A model generated the notes under the pieces. The model saw only the letters and a list, made by a program, of their open reading frames with translations, made no database searches and was not told where the DNA came from. Both the position numbers and the translations under genes were made by a program. This document shows, one piece after another, positions 24,489 through 34,048 of a DNA stretch of 64,000 bases (position 1 is the first letter of the stretch; the number at the start of each line of letters is the position of its first letter). Source of the DNA: Rhizobacter sp. AJA081-3 (GTDB lineage Bacteria; Pseudomonadota; Gammaproteobacteria; Burkholderiales; Burkholderiaceae_C); the NCBI RefSeq assembly GCF_017795745.1, contig NZ_CP059067.1, positions 744,001 to 808,000 on the forward strand, written 5' to 3'.

Positions 24489-24977
24489 ATGAGAGCCATC
24501 AAGAACACCGGCCGTTGGGCAGCGTCTTTCGTCTTCGCCACGCTGGCCGCGAGCGCCGGTGCGCAATCGTCGATCGACACCAGCCCGCTGTGGATCGAGA
24601 ACCAGAGTTTCGGCCTCGAGGCCTGTGCCGCGCTGAGCGCCACGCCGGGTGCCGAGGATGCCCAGGACACGTTGGCGGCGCTGCGCTCCAGCGCGTCGAG
24701 CGACGTGGTACGCGCTGCGCGCATGGCCGGCATTTCGCTGGGTGGCGCGAACGGCCTGACGATGACGCCGGTCAGTGGCAGCTTCGCCTGTGGCGCCCGG
24801 CCCAGTGAGATCACCTTTCGCCTCGCCGCAGTCGACCGCGTCACCGGCAAGTACTGGTCGGCCGACATGAAGGTGCAAGGCGATGATGCCGCCACCCCCC
24901 AGGCGACGATCGTTGCCCTGGCCGACGACCTTGCCCGTTCGTTCCGCGGCGTCCTGACCCAGGCCGCACTGCGCTGA
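24489..24977 (+). CDS. Secreted protein of unknown function
   Basis: The protein has 162 residues with a clear signal peptide (RWAASFVFATLAASAGAQS, cleavage after AGA or GAQ). The mature part has two Cys (EACAALSA and SFACGARP) that could form a disulfide. No family was recognised. Start ATG 24489 is preferred over TTG 24480 because it begins directly before the signal peptide. The gene is convergent with the MFS gene, with 4 nt between stops. Confidence 0.72.
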   Translation: MRAIKNTGRWAASFVFATLAASAGAQSSIDTSPLWIENQSFGLEACAALSATPGAEDAQDTLAALRSSASSDVVRAARMAGISLGGANGLTMTPVSGSFACGARPSEITFRLAAVDRVTGKYWSADMKVQGDDAATPQATIVALADDLARSFRGVLTQAALR

Positions 24978-24981
24978 GCGA

Positions 24982-26190
24982 CTAGCGCGGCGGCACGGTG
25001 CGGGCGATGGCTCGCGCCAGCAGCAATCCGGCCAGCGAGGCTGCGCCGGTGGCTGCCCAGGTCCAGTGCCACCCGCCAGCGCGGGCGGCCAGCCAGGCCA
25101 CCAGCGGTGGCCCGACGAACTGGCCGAAGGCAGACCACTGCTGCATCCACCCGACCGTCGTCGAGACGGTCTGTTCCCCCGGCGCGACGCGCATCGCCAG
25201 TGCGAACAGCGTGGCCGGGATGATGCCGCCGACCATGGAGAACAGCAGCACCGCCGCGTAGCGCAATGCGGGAGGCAGCGCGATGTCCGCGCCGCCGGCA
25301 AACGCCGCCGTGGCGGCCAGCGCCATCACGATGAAGCCGGTCGCAAGCAGCCAAGGCGGTCGCACGCCGCGCTGCAGCAGCCGGCCGGAGCCCAGGTTGC
25401 CGAGCATGTTGACGGCTGCGGCCAGCGCCGTGAGCACCCCCGTTGTCGCTGCGCCGACGCCGGCTGCCGCGTAGATCACCGGCAGGAAGCCGATCACCGC
25501 AAGCCATTGGCTGGAATAGAGCGCGAAGCTCATCGCGACGAGCCAGGGGCCGCGCGCGCCCAGCGTGAGCCGCAGCCTCGACATCACGCTGTCGGCAGGC
25601 ACAGCCTGCTCGGGCGCGGCCGCGTCGGCCACGCCCCGCCACAGCAACAGCGCCATGGCAGTCGTCAACGCCGCGAGTGCCGCCCACCAGTGCCGCCAGC
25701 CGAAGGCGTCGATCCACAGCGGCCCGGCGAGGAGCCCGAGCGCCGCGCCCAGCGGCATGTAGGTGCCCCACACACCGAGCATCACGTTCAGCCGCTGCGG
25801 CGCGACGAGCCGCCGGATCAGCCCCGGCGCCGGCAGTACCGCCATCAGGAAACCGAAGCCCTCGATCGCACGCAGGGCCAGCAGCGCGGGCACGCCGTGG
25901 GCCGCGGCACCGGCGGCGCTCGCCGCGGCGAGCAGTGCCAGGCCCATCAACATGCTGCGCCGCAGCCCCATCGCATCGGCGAGCACCCCGAAGGCGATGC
26001 CCGCCGTCATGCCCGCTGCCTGCACCAGAGAGAGCAGGAAACCCGCCTCCAGCAGCGTCATGCCCAGCGCCTGCTGCAGCGCGCCGATGGCCGGCGGCAG
26101 CTTGCCCACGTGCAGTGCGGCGCACACGCCGGCGGCGAAGACGATCCAGGCGGCAGCGCGCGGAGGGGCGGAAGCTGGGAATGAAGTCAT
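24982..26190 (-). CDS. MFS transporter (CynX/NarK-like)
   Basis: The 402-residue protein has 12 predicted hydrophobic helices. The loop 2-3 motif GVLADAMGLRRSMLMG and the motif GFGFLMAVLPAPGLIRRL are typical of the major facilitator superfamily. The start at 26190 (MTSFPAS) gives a normal N-terminus before TM1; the frame runs further upstream only as antisense. It is divergent from the LysR gene, so it is the likely regulated target. The substrate is not predictable. Confidence 0.88.
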   Translation of the reverse strand: MTSFPASAPPRAAAWIVFAAGVCAALHVGKLPPAIGALQQALGMTLLEAGFLLSLVQAAGMTAGIAFGVLADAMGLRRSMLMGLALLAAASAAGAAAHGVPALLALRAIEGFGFLMAVLPAPGLIRRLVAPQRLNVMLGVWGTYMPLGAALGLLAGPLWIDAFGWRHWWAALAALTTAMALLLWRGVADAAAPEQAVPADSVMSRLRLTLGARGPWLVAMSFALYSSQWLAVIGFLPVIYAAAGVGAATTGVLTALAAAVNMLGNLGSGRLLQRGVRPPWLLATGFIVMALAATAAFAGGADIALPPALRYAAVLLFSMVGGIIPATLFALAMRVAPGEQTVSTTVGWMQQWSAFGQFVGPPLVAWLAARAGGWHWTWAATGAASLAGLLLARAIARTVPPR

Positions 26191-26205
26191 CGGGCCCGCA
26201 GTGTG

Positions 26206-26235
26206 CCTGCAGCGGCGTCGGCCGGCCGCTGCAGG
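26206..26235. promoter_or_regulatory. 11-bp dyad between the MFS and LysR genes
   Basis: CCTGCAGCGGC (26206-26216) is repeated exactly inverted as GCCGCTGCAGG (26225-26235) across an 8-nt spacer. It lies 15 nt from the MFS start and immediately before the lysR -10 box. It is a strong candidate LysR-type operator able to affect both genes. Confidence 0.6.
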
Positions 26236-26243
26236 CTGGTGGC

Positions 26244-26249
26244 TACACT
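26244..26249 (+). promoter_or_regulatory. -10 element for the LysR gene
   Basis: TACACT is 8 nt before the GTG start, implying little or no 5' leader. No SD is present. Confidence 0.5.
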
Positions 26250-26257
26250 TCGCAGCC

Positions 26258-27193
26258 GTGGAAACCAAGTGGCTCGAAGACTTCGTCAGCCTCGCCGAGA
26301 CGCGCAGCTTCTCGCGATCGGCGCAGCTTCGCCACGTCACGCAGCCAGCGTTCTCGCGCCGCATCCAGGCGCTCGAGGCCTGGGCCGGCATCGACCTGGT
26401 CGACCGATCGTCGTACCCGACTCGGCTCACGCCCGCCGGCGAGACCTTCCATGGGCAGGCGCTGGAGATCCTCGGCGCGCTGCAGGCCACGCGCAACATG
26501 ATGCGCGGCCACCAGACCGGCGCGCAGGACATGATCGAGTTCGCCGTGCCGCACTCGCTGGCCTTCACCTTCTTTCCGCACTGGGTGATGGACCTGCGCA
26601 GCCGCTTCGGCGCATTGAAGAGCCGCCTCATCACGCTCAACGTGCACGACGCGGTGATGCAGCTCACCGAGGGCAGCTGCGACCTGCTGATCGCCTACCA
26701 CCACCCGAGCCAGCCGCTGCAGCTGAGCCCAGAGCGCTACGAGATGCTCAGCCTCGGCCACGAGACGCTGGCACCCTATGCGCGTGGCGATGACCAGGGC
26801 CATCCGCTGTTCCGCCTGCCGGGCACGAGTGCGCACAGGGTGCCCTATCTCGGTTACGGCGAAGGCGCCTACCTCGGCCGTCTCGTCGAGGTGATCGTCA
26901 AGCAGGCCGTCGTGCCGCCGCAGCTTGAGCCGATCTACGAGACCGACATGGCCGAGGGCTTGAAGGCGATGGCGCTCGAGGGCCACGGCATGGCCTTCCT
27001 GCCGGCGAGCTCGGTCAAGAAGGAGCTGAAGAGCCGTCGCCTCGTTCGCGCCGCCGACGCGGGCCAGTACGAGATCACGATGGAAGTGCGCATCTACCGC
27101 GAGCGCCCCGAACTGGCGCGCCACAACAAGGCCGGTGCGCTGGCGCTGTGGGAGTTCCTGCGCAGCGACGCCAAGGGCGCGTCTACGGGTTGA
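26258..27193 (+). CDS. LysR-family regulator, HypT/YjiE-like
   Basis: The protein has 311 residues. The N-terminal HTH spans about residues 3-62 (KWLEDFVSLAETRSFSRSA, VTQPAFSRRIQALEAWAGI), followed by a periplasmic-binding-like effector domain. The start pattern VETKWLEDF and SAHRVPYLGYGEGAYLGRL resemble the hypochlorite-responsive HypT (YjiE) branch; whether it senses oxidants is inference. GTG 26258 gives the normal N-terminus. It is divergent from the MFS gene, and aspA follows 86 nt downstream on the same strand. Confidence 0.9.
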   Translation: METKWLEDFVSLAETRSFSRSAQLRHVTQPAFSRRIQALEAWAGIDLVDRSSYPTRLTPAGETFHGQALEILGALQATRNMMRGHQTGAQDMIEFAVPHSLAFTFFPHWVMDLRSRFGALKSRLITLNVHDAVMQLTEGSCDLLIAYHHPSQPLQLSPERYEMLSLGHETLAPYARGDDQGHPLFRLPGTSAHRVPYLGYGEGAYLGRLVEVIVKQAVVPPQLEPIYETDMAEGLKAMALEGHGMAFLPASSVKKELKSRRLVRAADAGQYEITMEVRIYRERPELARHNKAGALALWEFLRSDAKGASTG

Positions 27194-27265
27194 CCCTGAT
27201 CGATCATGCGATCCGCGCATGAGCTGGCCCTCAAACGGCATTGGCCTGCTGGCGGCCTGCGGACC

Positions 27266-27271
27266 TACAGT
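27266..27271 (+). promoter_or_regulatory. -10 element for aspA
   Basis: TACAGT is 8 nt before the aspA ATG, with TTGGCC at 27241-27246 (19-nt spacing) as a possible -35. The box lies in the loop of a GCGGAC/GTCCGC hairpin (27259-27275). No SD is present. Confidence 0.45.
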
Positions 27272-27279
27272 CCGCCCCC

Positions 27280-28710
27280 ATGTCGACACCCACCCCGCAG
27301 GCGCCGCGCGCCACCCGCACCGAGCAGGACTTCCTCGGCACCCAGCAGATCCCCGCCGAGGCCTACTGGGGCGTGCACACGTCCCGCGCGGTGGAGAACT
27401 TCCCGATCTCGGGCTCGACGGTTGGCCGCTGGCCGGAACTGGTGCGTGCGCTGGCCCACGTCAAGAAGGCGGCTGCGCGCGCCAACGCCAAGCTCGGCGT
27501 GCTCGACGCGCGCCGCTCCGATGCCATCCAGCAGGCCTGCGACGACCTGATCGGCGGCGCGCTGCACGAGCAGTTCGTCGTCGACGTGATCCAGGGCGGC
27601 GCCGGCACCTCGACCAACATGAACGCCAATGAGGTGATCGCCAACCGGGCGCTCGAACACCTGGGCTTCCAGCGCGGCGAGTACCAGCACCTGCACCCGA
27701 ACGACCACGTCAACGCCTCGCAGAGCACCAACGACGTCTACCCCACCGCGCTGCGTCTGGCGGCCTGGGCCGGCATCGACCAACTGCTCGCGGCCATGGC
27801 CGCACTGCGCGGCGCCTTCGAGGCCAAGGCGGCCGAGTTCCGCAATGTGCTGAAGATCGGCCGCACGCAGCTGCAGGACGCCGTGCCGATGACGCTGGGC
27901 CAGGAGTTCCTTGCCTTCGCGATCATGATCCGCGAGGACGAACAGCGCCTGCGCGAGGCACGCGCGCTGATCGGCGAGGTGAACCTGGGCGCCACCGCCA
28001 TCGGCACCGGCATCAACGCGCCGGCCGGCTACACCGAAACCGTGGTGCCCCTGCTCGTGCAGAGCAGCGGCGTGCCGGTGGTGATGGCCGAGAACCTCGT
28101 CGAGGCGACGCAGGACACCGGCGCCTTCGTGCAGCTGTCGGGCGTGCTCAAGCGCGTGGCTTGCAAGCTCAGCAAGGTCTGCAACGACCTGCGGCTGCTG
28201 TCCAGCGGCCCGCAGGCCGGTTTCGGCGACATCCACCTGCCGGCGCGGCAGGCCGGCTCGTCGATCATGCCGGGCAAGGTCAACCCGGTGATCCCGGAGG
28301 TGATGAACCAGGTCGCCTTCGAGGTGATCGGCAACGACGTCACCATCACCATGGCCTCCGAGGCCGGGCAGCTGCAGCTCAACGCCTTCGAGCCGATCAT
28401 GGGCTGGTCGCTGTACAAGAGCATCTCGCACCTGACGCGGGCCTGCCGCACGCTGCAGGTGAACTGCGTCGAGGGCATCACGCCCAACCACGAGCTGCTG
28501 CGCCGGCGCGTGGCCGAGTCGGTGACGCTGGTGACCGCATTGAACCCGATCATCGGCTACGAGAAGGCGGCGCTGATCGCCAAGACCGCGCTGGCCGAAG
28601 GCGGCACCATCGCCGAGACCGCCGAGCGGCTGGGCATCATGGGCCGCGCCGAAATGGAAGCGCTGCTCGTGCCCGAGCGGCTCACGCAACCGGTGCGCCT
28701 GGTGGCATGA
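27280..28710 (+). CDS. aspA: Aspartate ammonia-lyase
   Basis: This 476-residue enzyme of the fumarase/aspartase superfamily converts aspartate to fumarate and ammonia. The N-terminus EQDFLGTQQIPAEAYWGVHT and QGGAGTSTNMNANEVIANRA, NPDH-type HPNDHVNASQSTNDVYPT, GRTQLQDAVPMTLGQEF and the flexible active-site loop GSSIMPGKVNPVIPEVMNQV are present. LQDAVPMTLGQEF and NLGATAIGTGIN favour aspartase over fumarase C. The adjacent glutamate/aspartate importer supports the aspartase call. Confidence 0.9.
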   Translation: MSTPTPQAPRATRTEQDFLGTQQIPAEAYWGVHTSRAVENFPISGSTVGRWPELVRALAHVKKAAARANAKLGVLDARRSDAIQQACDDLIGGALHEQFVVDVIQGGAGTSTNMNANEVIANRALEHLGFQRGEYQHLHPNDHVNASQSTNDVYPTALRLAAWAGIDQLLAAMAALRGAFEAKAAEFRNVLKIGRTQLQDAVPMTLGQEFLAFAIMIREDEQRLREARALIGEVNLGATAIGTGINAPAGYTETVVPLLVQSSGVPVVMAENLVEATQDTGAFVQLSGVLKRVACKLSKVCNDLRLLSSGPQAGFGDIHLPARQAGSSIMPGKVNPVIPEVMNQVAFEVIGNDVTITMASEAGQLQLNAFEPIMGWSLYKSISHLTRACRTLQVNCVEGITPNHELLRRRVAESVTLVTALNPIIGYEKAALIAKTALAEGGTIAETAERLGIMGRAEMEALLVPERLTQPVRLVA

Positions 28711-28793
28711 AGGTTGCGAACCCAATGCCTCGGCCCTGGGGCGAACCCTCGAAACGCGGGCAAGTCCGTGCAAACCCCCGCTTCCCCGCTCCC

Positions 28794-28799
28794 TAGAAT
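28794..28799 (+). promoter_or_regulatory. Candidate -10 element for gltI
   Basis: TAGAAT lies 39 nt before the gltI ATG, which has a GCAGGAG SD. The -35 is weak. It suggests gltI has its own promoter besides read-through from aspA. Confidence 0.45.
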
Positions 28800-28838
28800 C
28801 CCGTTCTCTCTCTTCCCAACCCCTCTGCAGGAGTCAGC

Positions 28839-29741
28839 ATGAACAAGTCGATGATCATCAAGGCGATCGCCCTGGCCGCGGCCACCGCCGCCACCGGCGC
28901 ACAGGCCGACACGCTCAAGAAGATCAAGGACACCGGCTCGGTGACCATGGGCGTGCGCGAATCCTCCGGCGCGCTGAGCTACACGCTGGGCGACGGCAAG
29001 TACGTCGGCTTCCACGTCGAGGTCTGCACCAGGGTGCTGGCCGACATCCAGAAGCAGCTGGGCCTGGCCAAGCTCGAGACCAAGTACCAGCCGGTGACCT
29101 CGCAGAACCGCATTCCGCTGGTGCAGAACGGCACCGTGGACATCGAGTGCGGCTCGACCACCAACAACGCCACGCGCCAGAAGGACGTCTCCTTCGCCGT
29201 CACCACCTTCGTCGAGGAAGTGCGCATCGCCGTCAAGGGCGCCTCGGGCATCACCTCGATCGCCCAGCTGAAGGACAAGTCGGTCGCCACCACCACCGGC
29301 ACGACCTCGGTGCAGCTGCTGCGCAAGCACGAGCGCGCCAACGGCATCGACTTCAAGGAAGTGTTCGGCAAAGACCACGCCGACAGCTTCCTGCTGCTCG
29401 AGTCCGGCCGCGCCGATGCCTTCGTGATGGACGGCCAGATCCTGGCCGGCAACATCGCCAAGGCGAAGAACCCGGCCGACTTCAAGATCGTCGGCGAGGT
29501 GCTGTCGGTCGAGCCGATCGCCATCATGATCCGCAAGGACGATCCGGCCTTCAAGAAGGCGGTGGACGACAGCATCATCGCGCAGATCAAGAGCGGCGAC
29601 CTGGCCAAGACCTACGACAAGTGGTTCGTGCAGCCGATCCCGCCGAGCAACACGAAGGTCGGCCTGCCCGCCAGCGACGCCACCAAGGCCGCCTGGGCGA
29701 GCCCGAACGACAAGCCGGTCGAGGAGTACATGAAGAAGTAA
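28839..29741 (+). CDS. gltI: Glutamate/aspartate ABC transporter substrate-binding protein
   Basis: The protein has 300 residues. Its signal peptide MNKSMIIKAIALAAATAATG ends in AQA-DT. The mature protein is a type II binding fold: VTMGVRESSGALSYTLGDG, GFHVEVCTRV, VPLVQNG-like IPLVQNGTVDIECGSTTNN and TTGTTSVQLLRKHE. The GltI branch binds Glu/Asp in the periplasm. It is the first gene of gltIJKL and sits directly after aspA. Two hairpins separate it from gltJ. Confidence 0.93.
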   Translation: MNKSMIIKAIALAAATAATGAQADTLKKIKDTGSVTMGVRESSGALSYTLGDGKYVGFHVEVCTRVLADIQKQLGLAKLETKYQPVTSQNRIPLVQNGTVDIECGSTTNNATRQKDVSFAVTTFVEEVRIAVKGASGITSIAQLKDKSVATTTGTTSVQLLRKHERANGIDFKEVFGKDHADSFLLLESGRADAFVMDGQILAGNIAKAKNPADFKIVGEVLSVEPIAIMIRKDDPAFKKAVDDSIIAQIKSGDLAKTYDKWFVQPIPPSNTKVGLPASDATKAAWASPNDKPVEEYMKK

Positions 29742-29754
29742 GAGCCCCCCTGGG

Positions 29755-29782
29755 AAGCCCTGAGCCTGCGGGCTCGGGGCTT
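29755..29782 (+). promoter_or_regulatory. Stable stem-loop after gltI
   Basis: A 12-bp stem (AAGCCCTGAGCC with GGCTCGGGGCTT, one G-T pair) closes a TGCG tetraloop 14 nt after the gltI stop. No T tract follows. This is the arrangement of an mRNA 3'-end stabiliser behind abundant binding-protein genes. Confidence 0.7.
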
Positions 29783-29797
29783 GCTTATGCTGGGGGA

Positions 29798-29834
29798 GCG
29801 CGGCGTCGGGCCAACCGCGTCGCGCTTTTCTTTT
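29798..29834 (+). terminator. Terminator-like hairpin between gltI and gltJ
   Basis: GCGCGGCG pairs with the CGCGTCGCGC arm (8 bp, one G-T), with the T tract TTTTCTTTT directly behind. It would partly terminate gltI transcripts before the permease genes. Confidence 0.65.
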
Positions 29835-29871
29835 GGGGGCCGGCCGGCACAGAACAACAGGAGGCGGCGCA

Positions 29872-30576
29872 ATGAAATGGGACTGGCAGGTGTTCTTGCA
29901 GGACACCGGAGGAGGGCAGACCTACCTGGAGTGGCTGATTTCCGCCTGGGGCTGGACGCTGTCGGTGGCGCTGTGCGCCCTGGTGGTGGCGCTGCTGGTG
30001 GGCTCGCTGATGGGCATCCTGCGCACCGTGCCCAACAAGTGGCTGGTGCTGCTGGGCAACTCCTGGACCGAGTTGTTCCGCAACATCCCGCTGCTGGTGC
30101 AGATCTTCCTCTGGTACCACGTCATCCCGTCGATCTTCCTCACGCTGCGCGGCGTGCCGAGCTTCGTGCTGGTGGTCTTCGCGCTGGGCTTCTTCACTTC
30201 TGCGCGCATCGCCGAGCAGGTCAAGGCCGGCATCCAGACCCTGCCCAAGGGCCAGCGCTATGCCGGCCTCGCCGTGGGACTGACGCTGCCGCAGACCTAC
30301 CGCTACGTGCTGCTGCCGATGGCATTCCGCATCGTCATCCCGCCGCTGACCAGCGAGTCGATGAACATCATCAAGAACTCGTCGGTGGCCTTTGCGGTGA
30401 GCATCGCCGAGCTGACCATGTTCGCCATGCAGGCGCAGGAAGAGACCTCGCGCGGCATCGAGATCTACCTGGCGGTGACGGGCCTGTACTTCATCTCCGC
30501 CTTCGCCATCAACCGCATCGCGCTGTTCATCGAGAACCGCGTGCAGGTGCCCGGGATGATCGGAGGCGGGAAATGA
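29872..30576 (+). CDS. gltJ: Glutamate/aspartate ABC transporter permease
   Basis: This 234-residue inner-membrane permease of the HisMQ type has about five TM segments. The EAA loop reads EQVKAGIQTLPKGQRYAGLA. WTELFRNIPLLVQIFLWYHV and TSESMNIIKNSSVAFAVS are standard for amino-acid permeases. ATG 29872 follows an AGGAGG SD. It pairs with GltK, and the stop overlaps the gltK start (ATGA). Confidence 0.93.
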   Translation: MKWDWQVFLQDTGGGQTYLEWLISAWGWTLSVALCALVVALLVGSLMGILRTVPNKWLVLLGNSWTELFRNIPLLVQIFLWYHVIPSIFLTLRGVPSFVLVVFALGFFTSARIAEQVKAGIQTLPKGQRYAGLAVGLTLPQTYRYVLLPMAFRIVIPPLTSESMNIIKNSSVAFAVSIAELTMFAMQAQEETSRGIEIYLAVTGLYFISAFAINRIALFIENRVQVPGMIGGGK

Positions 30577-31241
30577 CGGCTCTGGACTTCAGCTTCTTCA
30601 ACTGGAACGTCGTCTCCGGTTTCGTCATCAAGGGCTTCTTCTTCTCGATCCAGCTCACGCTGATCGCGATGATCGGCGGCATCGCGCTGGGTACGGTGCT
30701 CGCGCTGATGCGCCTGTCGGGCAAGCCTTGGCTGGTGATGCCGGCAGCGGCCTACGTCAACACGTTGCGCTCGATCCCGCTGGTGATGGTGATCCTGTGG
30801 TTCTTCCTGCTCATCCCGCTGCTGATCGGGCGGCCGATGGGTGCGGAGCTGTCGGCCATCATCACCTTCACGGTGTTCGAGGCGGCCTACTACTCGGAGA
30901 TCATGCGAGCGGGCATCCAGAGCGTGCCCAAGGGGCAGGTCTACGCGGGCTACGCGGTGGGCATGAACTACGCACAGTGCATGCAGCTGGTGGTGCTGCC
31001 GCAGGCCTTCCGCAACATGCTGCCCGTGCTGCTCACGCAGACCATCATCCTGTTCCAGGACACGTCCCTCGTGTACGCCATCGGCGCCTACGACCTGCTC
31101 AAGGGCTTCGAGGTGGCCGGCAAGAACTTCAACCGGCCGGTCGAGACCTATCTCGTGGCCGCCGTCGTGTACTTCATCATCTGCTTCAGCCTGTCGATGC
31201 TCGTGCGTCGCCTGCAGCAGAAGATCCAGATCATTCGATAG
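30573..31241 (+). CDS. gltK: Glutamate/aspartate ABC transporter permease
   Basis: This second permease subunit has 222 residues. VNTLRSIPLVMVILWFF, SEIMRAGIQSVPKGQVYAGY (EAA loop contacting the ATPase) and QTIILFQDTSLVYAIGAYD place it in the GltK group. ATG 30573 overlaps the gltJ stop by 4 nt, giving coupled translation. The frame stays open upstream only as a shadow of gltJ. Confidence 0.93.
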   Translation: MTALDFSFFNWNVVSGFVIKGFFFSIQLTLIAMIGGIALGTVLALMRLSGKPWLVMPAAAYVNTLRSIPLVMVILWFFLLIPLLIGRPMGAELSAIITFTVFEAAYYSEIMRAGIQSVPKGQVYAGYAVGMNYAQCMQLVVLPQAFRNMLPVLLTQTIILFQDTSLVYAIGAYDLLKGFEVAGKNFNRPVETYLVAAVVYFIICFSLSMLVRRLQQKIQIIR

Positions 31242-31250
31242 GAGAGCGCC

Positions 31251-31985
<735 letters not shown>

Positions 31986-31988
31986 ACG

Positions 31989-32975
31989 ATGGCGCCGCCG
32001 GGAACGGGCTGGGCCGAACGTATCGAGCCCGGCGAGCCAGCGCGACATGCCGAGGCGGCGCGCGCGCTGGTGGCGATGCAGCAGGCGAAGTCGAAGCGCT
32101 TCGGCCCCGGCCGCGCGCTGCACCGCAAGCCCATCCTCGCGCTCAAGGGCACGCTGCGTGTCCTCGACGGCGTGCCGGCGCACCTGCGCCACGGCCTGTT
32201 CGCCCGCATGGGAGACTACGACGTCACGCTGCGCCTGTCCAACGGTGGCACCGACGTGGCGAAGGATCGCGTGCCCGACATCCGCGGCTTCTCGATGCGG
32301 GTGCACGGCCTGCACGGGCCGGCGGCGCTGGGCGGCACGACCGACCACCAGGACTTCACGCTCATCAACAAGAGCGCCTTCGCCTTCCCCGACAGCCGGC
32401 CGTTCGTGGGCCTCGTGCTCGCCGCCGGCAAGGGGCCGGCAGGCCTGATCGGCTGGGCGCTGCGCACCTACGGGCCGGTGAAGATGTTCGGCCAGCTCAA
32501 GCGGCTGAAGGATTCGTTCGACCAGCCTTTCACGGGCTTTGCGACCGAGCCCTTCTTCAGCGCGGCACCCATCGCCTGCGGGCCTTCCGCCGTGCGCGTG
32601 CGCCTGCTGCCGCCGCAGGGGCGGCATGCGCAGCGGAGCCCCGAGCGCTGGGCCGACGAGTACCTCGCGCAGTTGAACCAGGGGCCGCTGGTCTACCGGC
32701 TGCAATTGCAGAGCTTCGTCGACGAAGCGCGCACGCCCATCGAAGACGCCTCGGTCGACTGGCCGGAGAGCGTGGCGCCCTATGTCGACGTGGCCGAACT
32801 CGTGATCGAGCCGCAGGAGCTGAGCGCGCCCGAGGCGAAGGCTTTCGCCGATGCGGTGGAGCGCGCCGTCTTCGACCCTTGGCAGGCGCTGGCCGCGCAC
32901 CGGCCGCTGGGCGAGGTGATGCGCTCGCGCAAGGTCGTCTATTTCGAGAGCCAGAAGGCGCGCGGCGCGGCCTGA
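31989..32975 (+). CDS. Catalase-like heme-fold protein
   Basis: The 328-residue protein shows the catalase barrel pattern: [46 protein letters not shown] and [18 protein letters not shown]. These parallel the small catalase-related peroxidases (SrpA-like) rather than a full monofunctional catalase, which is near 480 residues. The distal His may be that in ALHRKP; a proximal Tyr is not obvious. It begins 3 nt after gltL, so it is co-transcribed with the importer, an unexpected partnership. Enzymatic activity is not assured. Confidence 0.75.
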   Translation: MAPPGTGWAERIEPGEPARHAEAARALVAMQQAKSKRFGPGRALHRKPILALKGTLRVLDGVPAHLRHGLFARMGDYDVTLRLSNGGTDVAKDRVPDIRGFSMRVHGLHGPAALGGTTDHQDFTLINKSAFAFPDSRPFVGLVLAAGKGPAGLIGWALRTYGPVKMFGQLKRLKDSFDQPFTGFATEPFFSAAPIACGPSAVRVRLLPPQGRHAQRSPERWADEYLAQLNQGPLVYRLQLQSFVDEARTPIEDASVDWPESVAPYVDVAELVIEPQELSAPEAKAFADAVERAVFDPWQALAAHRPLGEVMRSRKVVYFESQKARGAA

Positions 32976-32994
32976 GTCTGTCGCAGGCGGGTGC

Positions 32995-33000
32995 GAGAAT
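32995..33000 (+). promoter_or_regulatory. Candidate -10 element for pyrC
   Basis: GAGAAT lies 6 nt before the pyrC ATG, with no SD. The -35 is weak. Confidence 0.35.
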
Positions 33001-33006
33001 CGCTGC

Positions 33007-34038
33007 ATGAGCGACTCCCTCACGATCACCCGCCCCGACGACTGGCACCTGCACGTGCGCGACGGCGCGGCCCTGGCCGCCGTGGTGCCCGCCACGGCAC
33101 GCCAGTTCGGCCGCGCGATCATCATGCCCAACCTCAAGCCGCCGGTGACCACCGCTGCGCAGGCGCTGGCCTACCGCGAGCGCATCCTCGCTGCCGTGCC
33201 GAAGGGCGTGGCCTTCGAGCCGCTGATGACGCTGTACCTCACCGACGTGCTGCCGCCCGACGAGATCCGCCGCGCGAAGGACGCCGGCGTGGTCGCCGTC
33301 AAGCTCTACCCGGCCGGCGCCACGACGAACAGCGATGCCGGCGTCACCGACCTGCGCAAGGTGCACGAGACGCTGGACACGATGCAGCGCGTCGGCCTGC
33401 CGCTGCTGGTGCACGGCGAAGTCACCGATCCGGAGATCGACCTGTTCGACCGCGAGAAGGCCTTCATCGACCAGAAGCTGATCCCGCTGCGCGCCGACTT
33501 CCCCGAGCTGAAGATCGTCTTCGAGCACATCACCACGCGCGACGCGGTGCAGTACGTCGGCGAGGCCGGGCCGAGGACGGCGGCCACCATCACGGCGCAC
33601 CACCTGCTCTACAACCGCAACGCGATCTTCCTCGGCGGCGTGCGGCCGCACTACTACTGCCTGCCGGTGCTCAAGCGCGAGGAGCACCGCCAGGCGCTCG
33701 TCAACGCGGCGACCTCGGGCAGCCGCAAGTTCTTCCTCGGCACCGACAGCGCGCCGCACCCGGCGCACCTCAAGGAGCACGCCAGCGGCTGCGCCGGCTG
33801 CTACACCGCGCTCAGCGCGCTGGAGCTGTACGCGGAGGCCTTCGACGCGGTCGGCGCGATCGACAGGCTGGAGGCCTTCGCCAGTTTCAACGGGCCGGCT
33901 TTCTACGGCCTGCCGCGCAACTCCGGCACCGTCACCCTGCGCCGGCAGCCCTGGGTGCTGCCCGAGACCGTGCCCTTCGGCGACGCCGCGCTCAAACCCC
34001 TGCGCGGCGGCGAAACGCTCGCGTGGCAACTGGTCTGA
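33007..34038 (+). CDS. pyrC: Dihydroorotase
   Basis: This 343-residue class II dihydroorotase cyclises carbamoyl-aspartate in pyrimidine synthesis. The zinc ligands include His14 and His16 in [10 protein letters not shown] and the carboxylated Lys99 in [48 protein letters not shown] and LGTDSAPH supply the remaining ligands and the catalytic Asp. Motif order and length match PyrC of proteobacteria. Confidence 0.97.
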   Translation: MSDSLTITRPDDWHLHVRDGAALAAVVPATARQFGRAIIMPNLKPPVTTAAQALAYRERILAAVPKGVAFEPLMTLYLTDVLPPDEIRRAKDAGVVAVKLYPAGATTNSDAGVTDLRKVHETLDTMQRVGLPLLVHGEVTDPEIDLFDREKAFIDQKLIPLRADFPELKIVFEHITTRDAVQYVGEAGPRTAATITAHHLLYNRNAIFLGGVRPHYYCLPVLKREEHRQALVNAATSGSRKFFLGTDSAPHPAHLKEHASGCAGCYTALSALELYAEAFDAVGAIDRLEAFASFNGPAFYGLPRNSGTVTLRRQPWVLPETVPFGDAALKPLRGGETLAWQLV

Positions 34039-34048
34039 AAGGCCGCCC

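Noticed and set aside
27280-28710. Fumarase C instead of aspartase
   Set aside because: The loop GSSIMPGKVNPV is shared, but LQDAVPMTLGQEF, the N-terminal EQDFLGTQQIPAEAYWGVHT pattern and the adjacent Glu/Asp importer favour aspartate ammonia-lyase.
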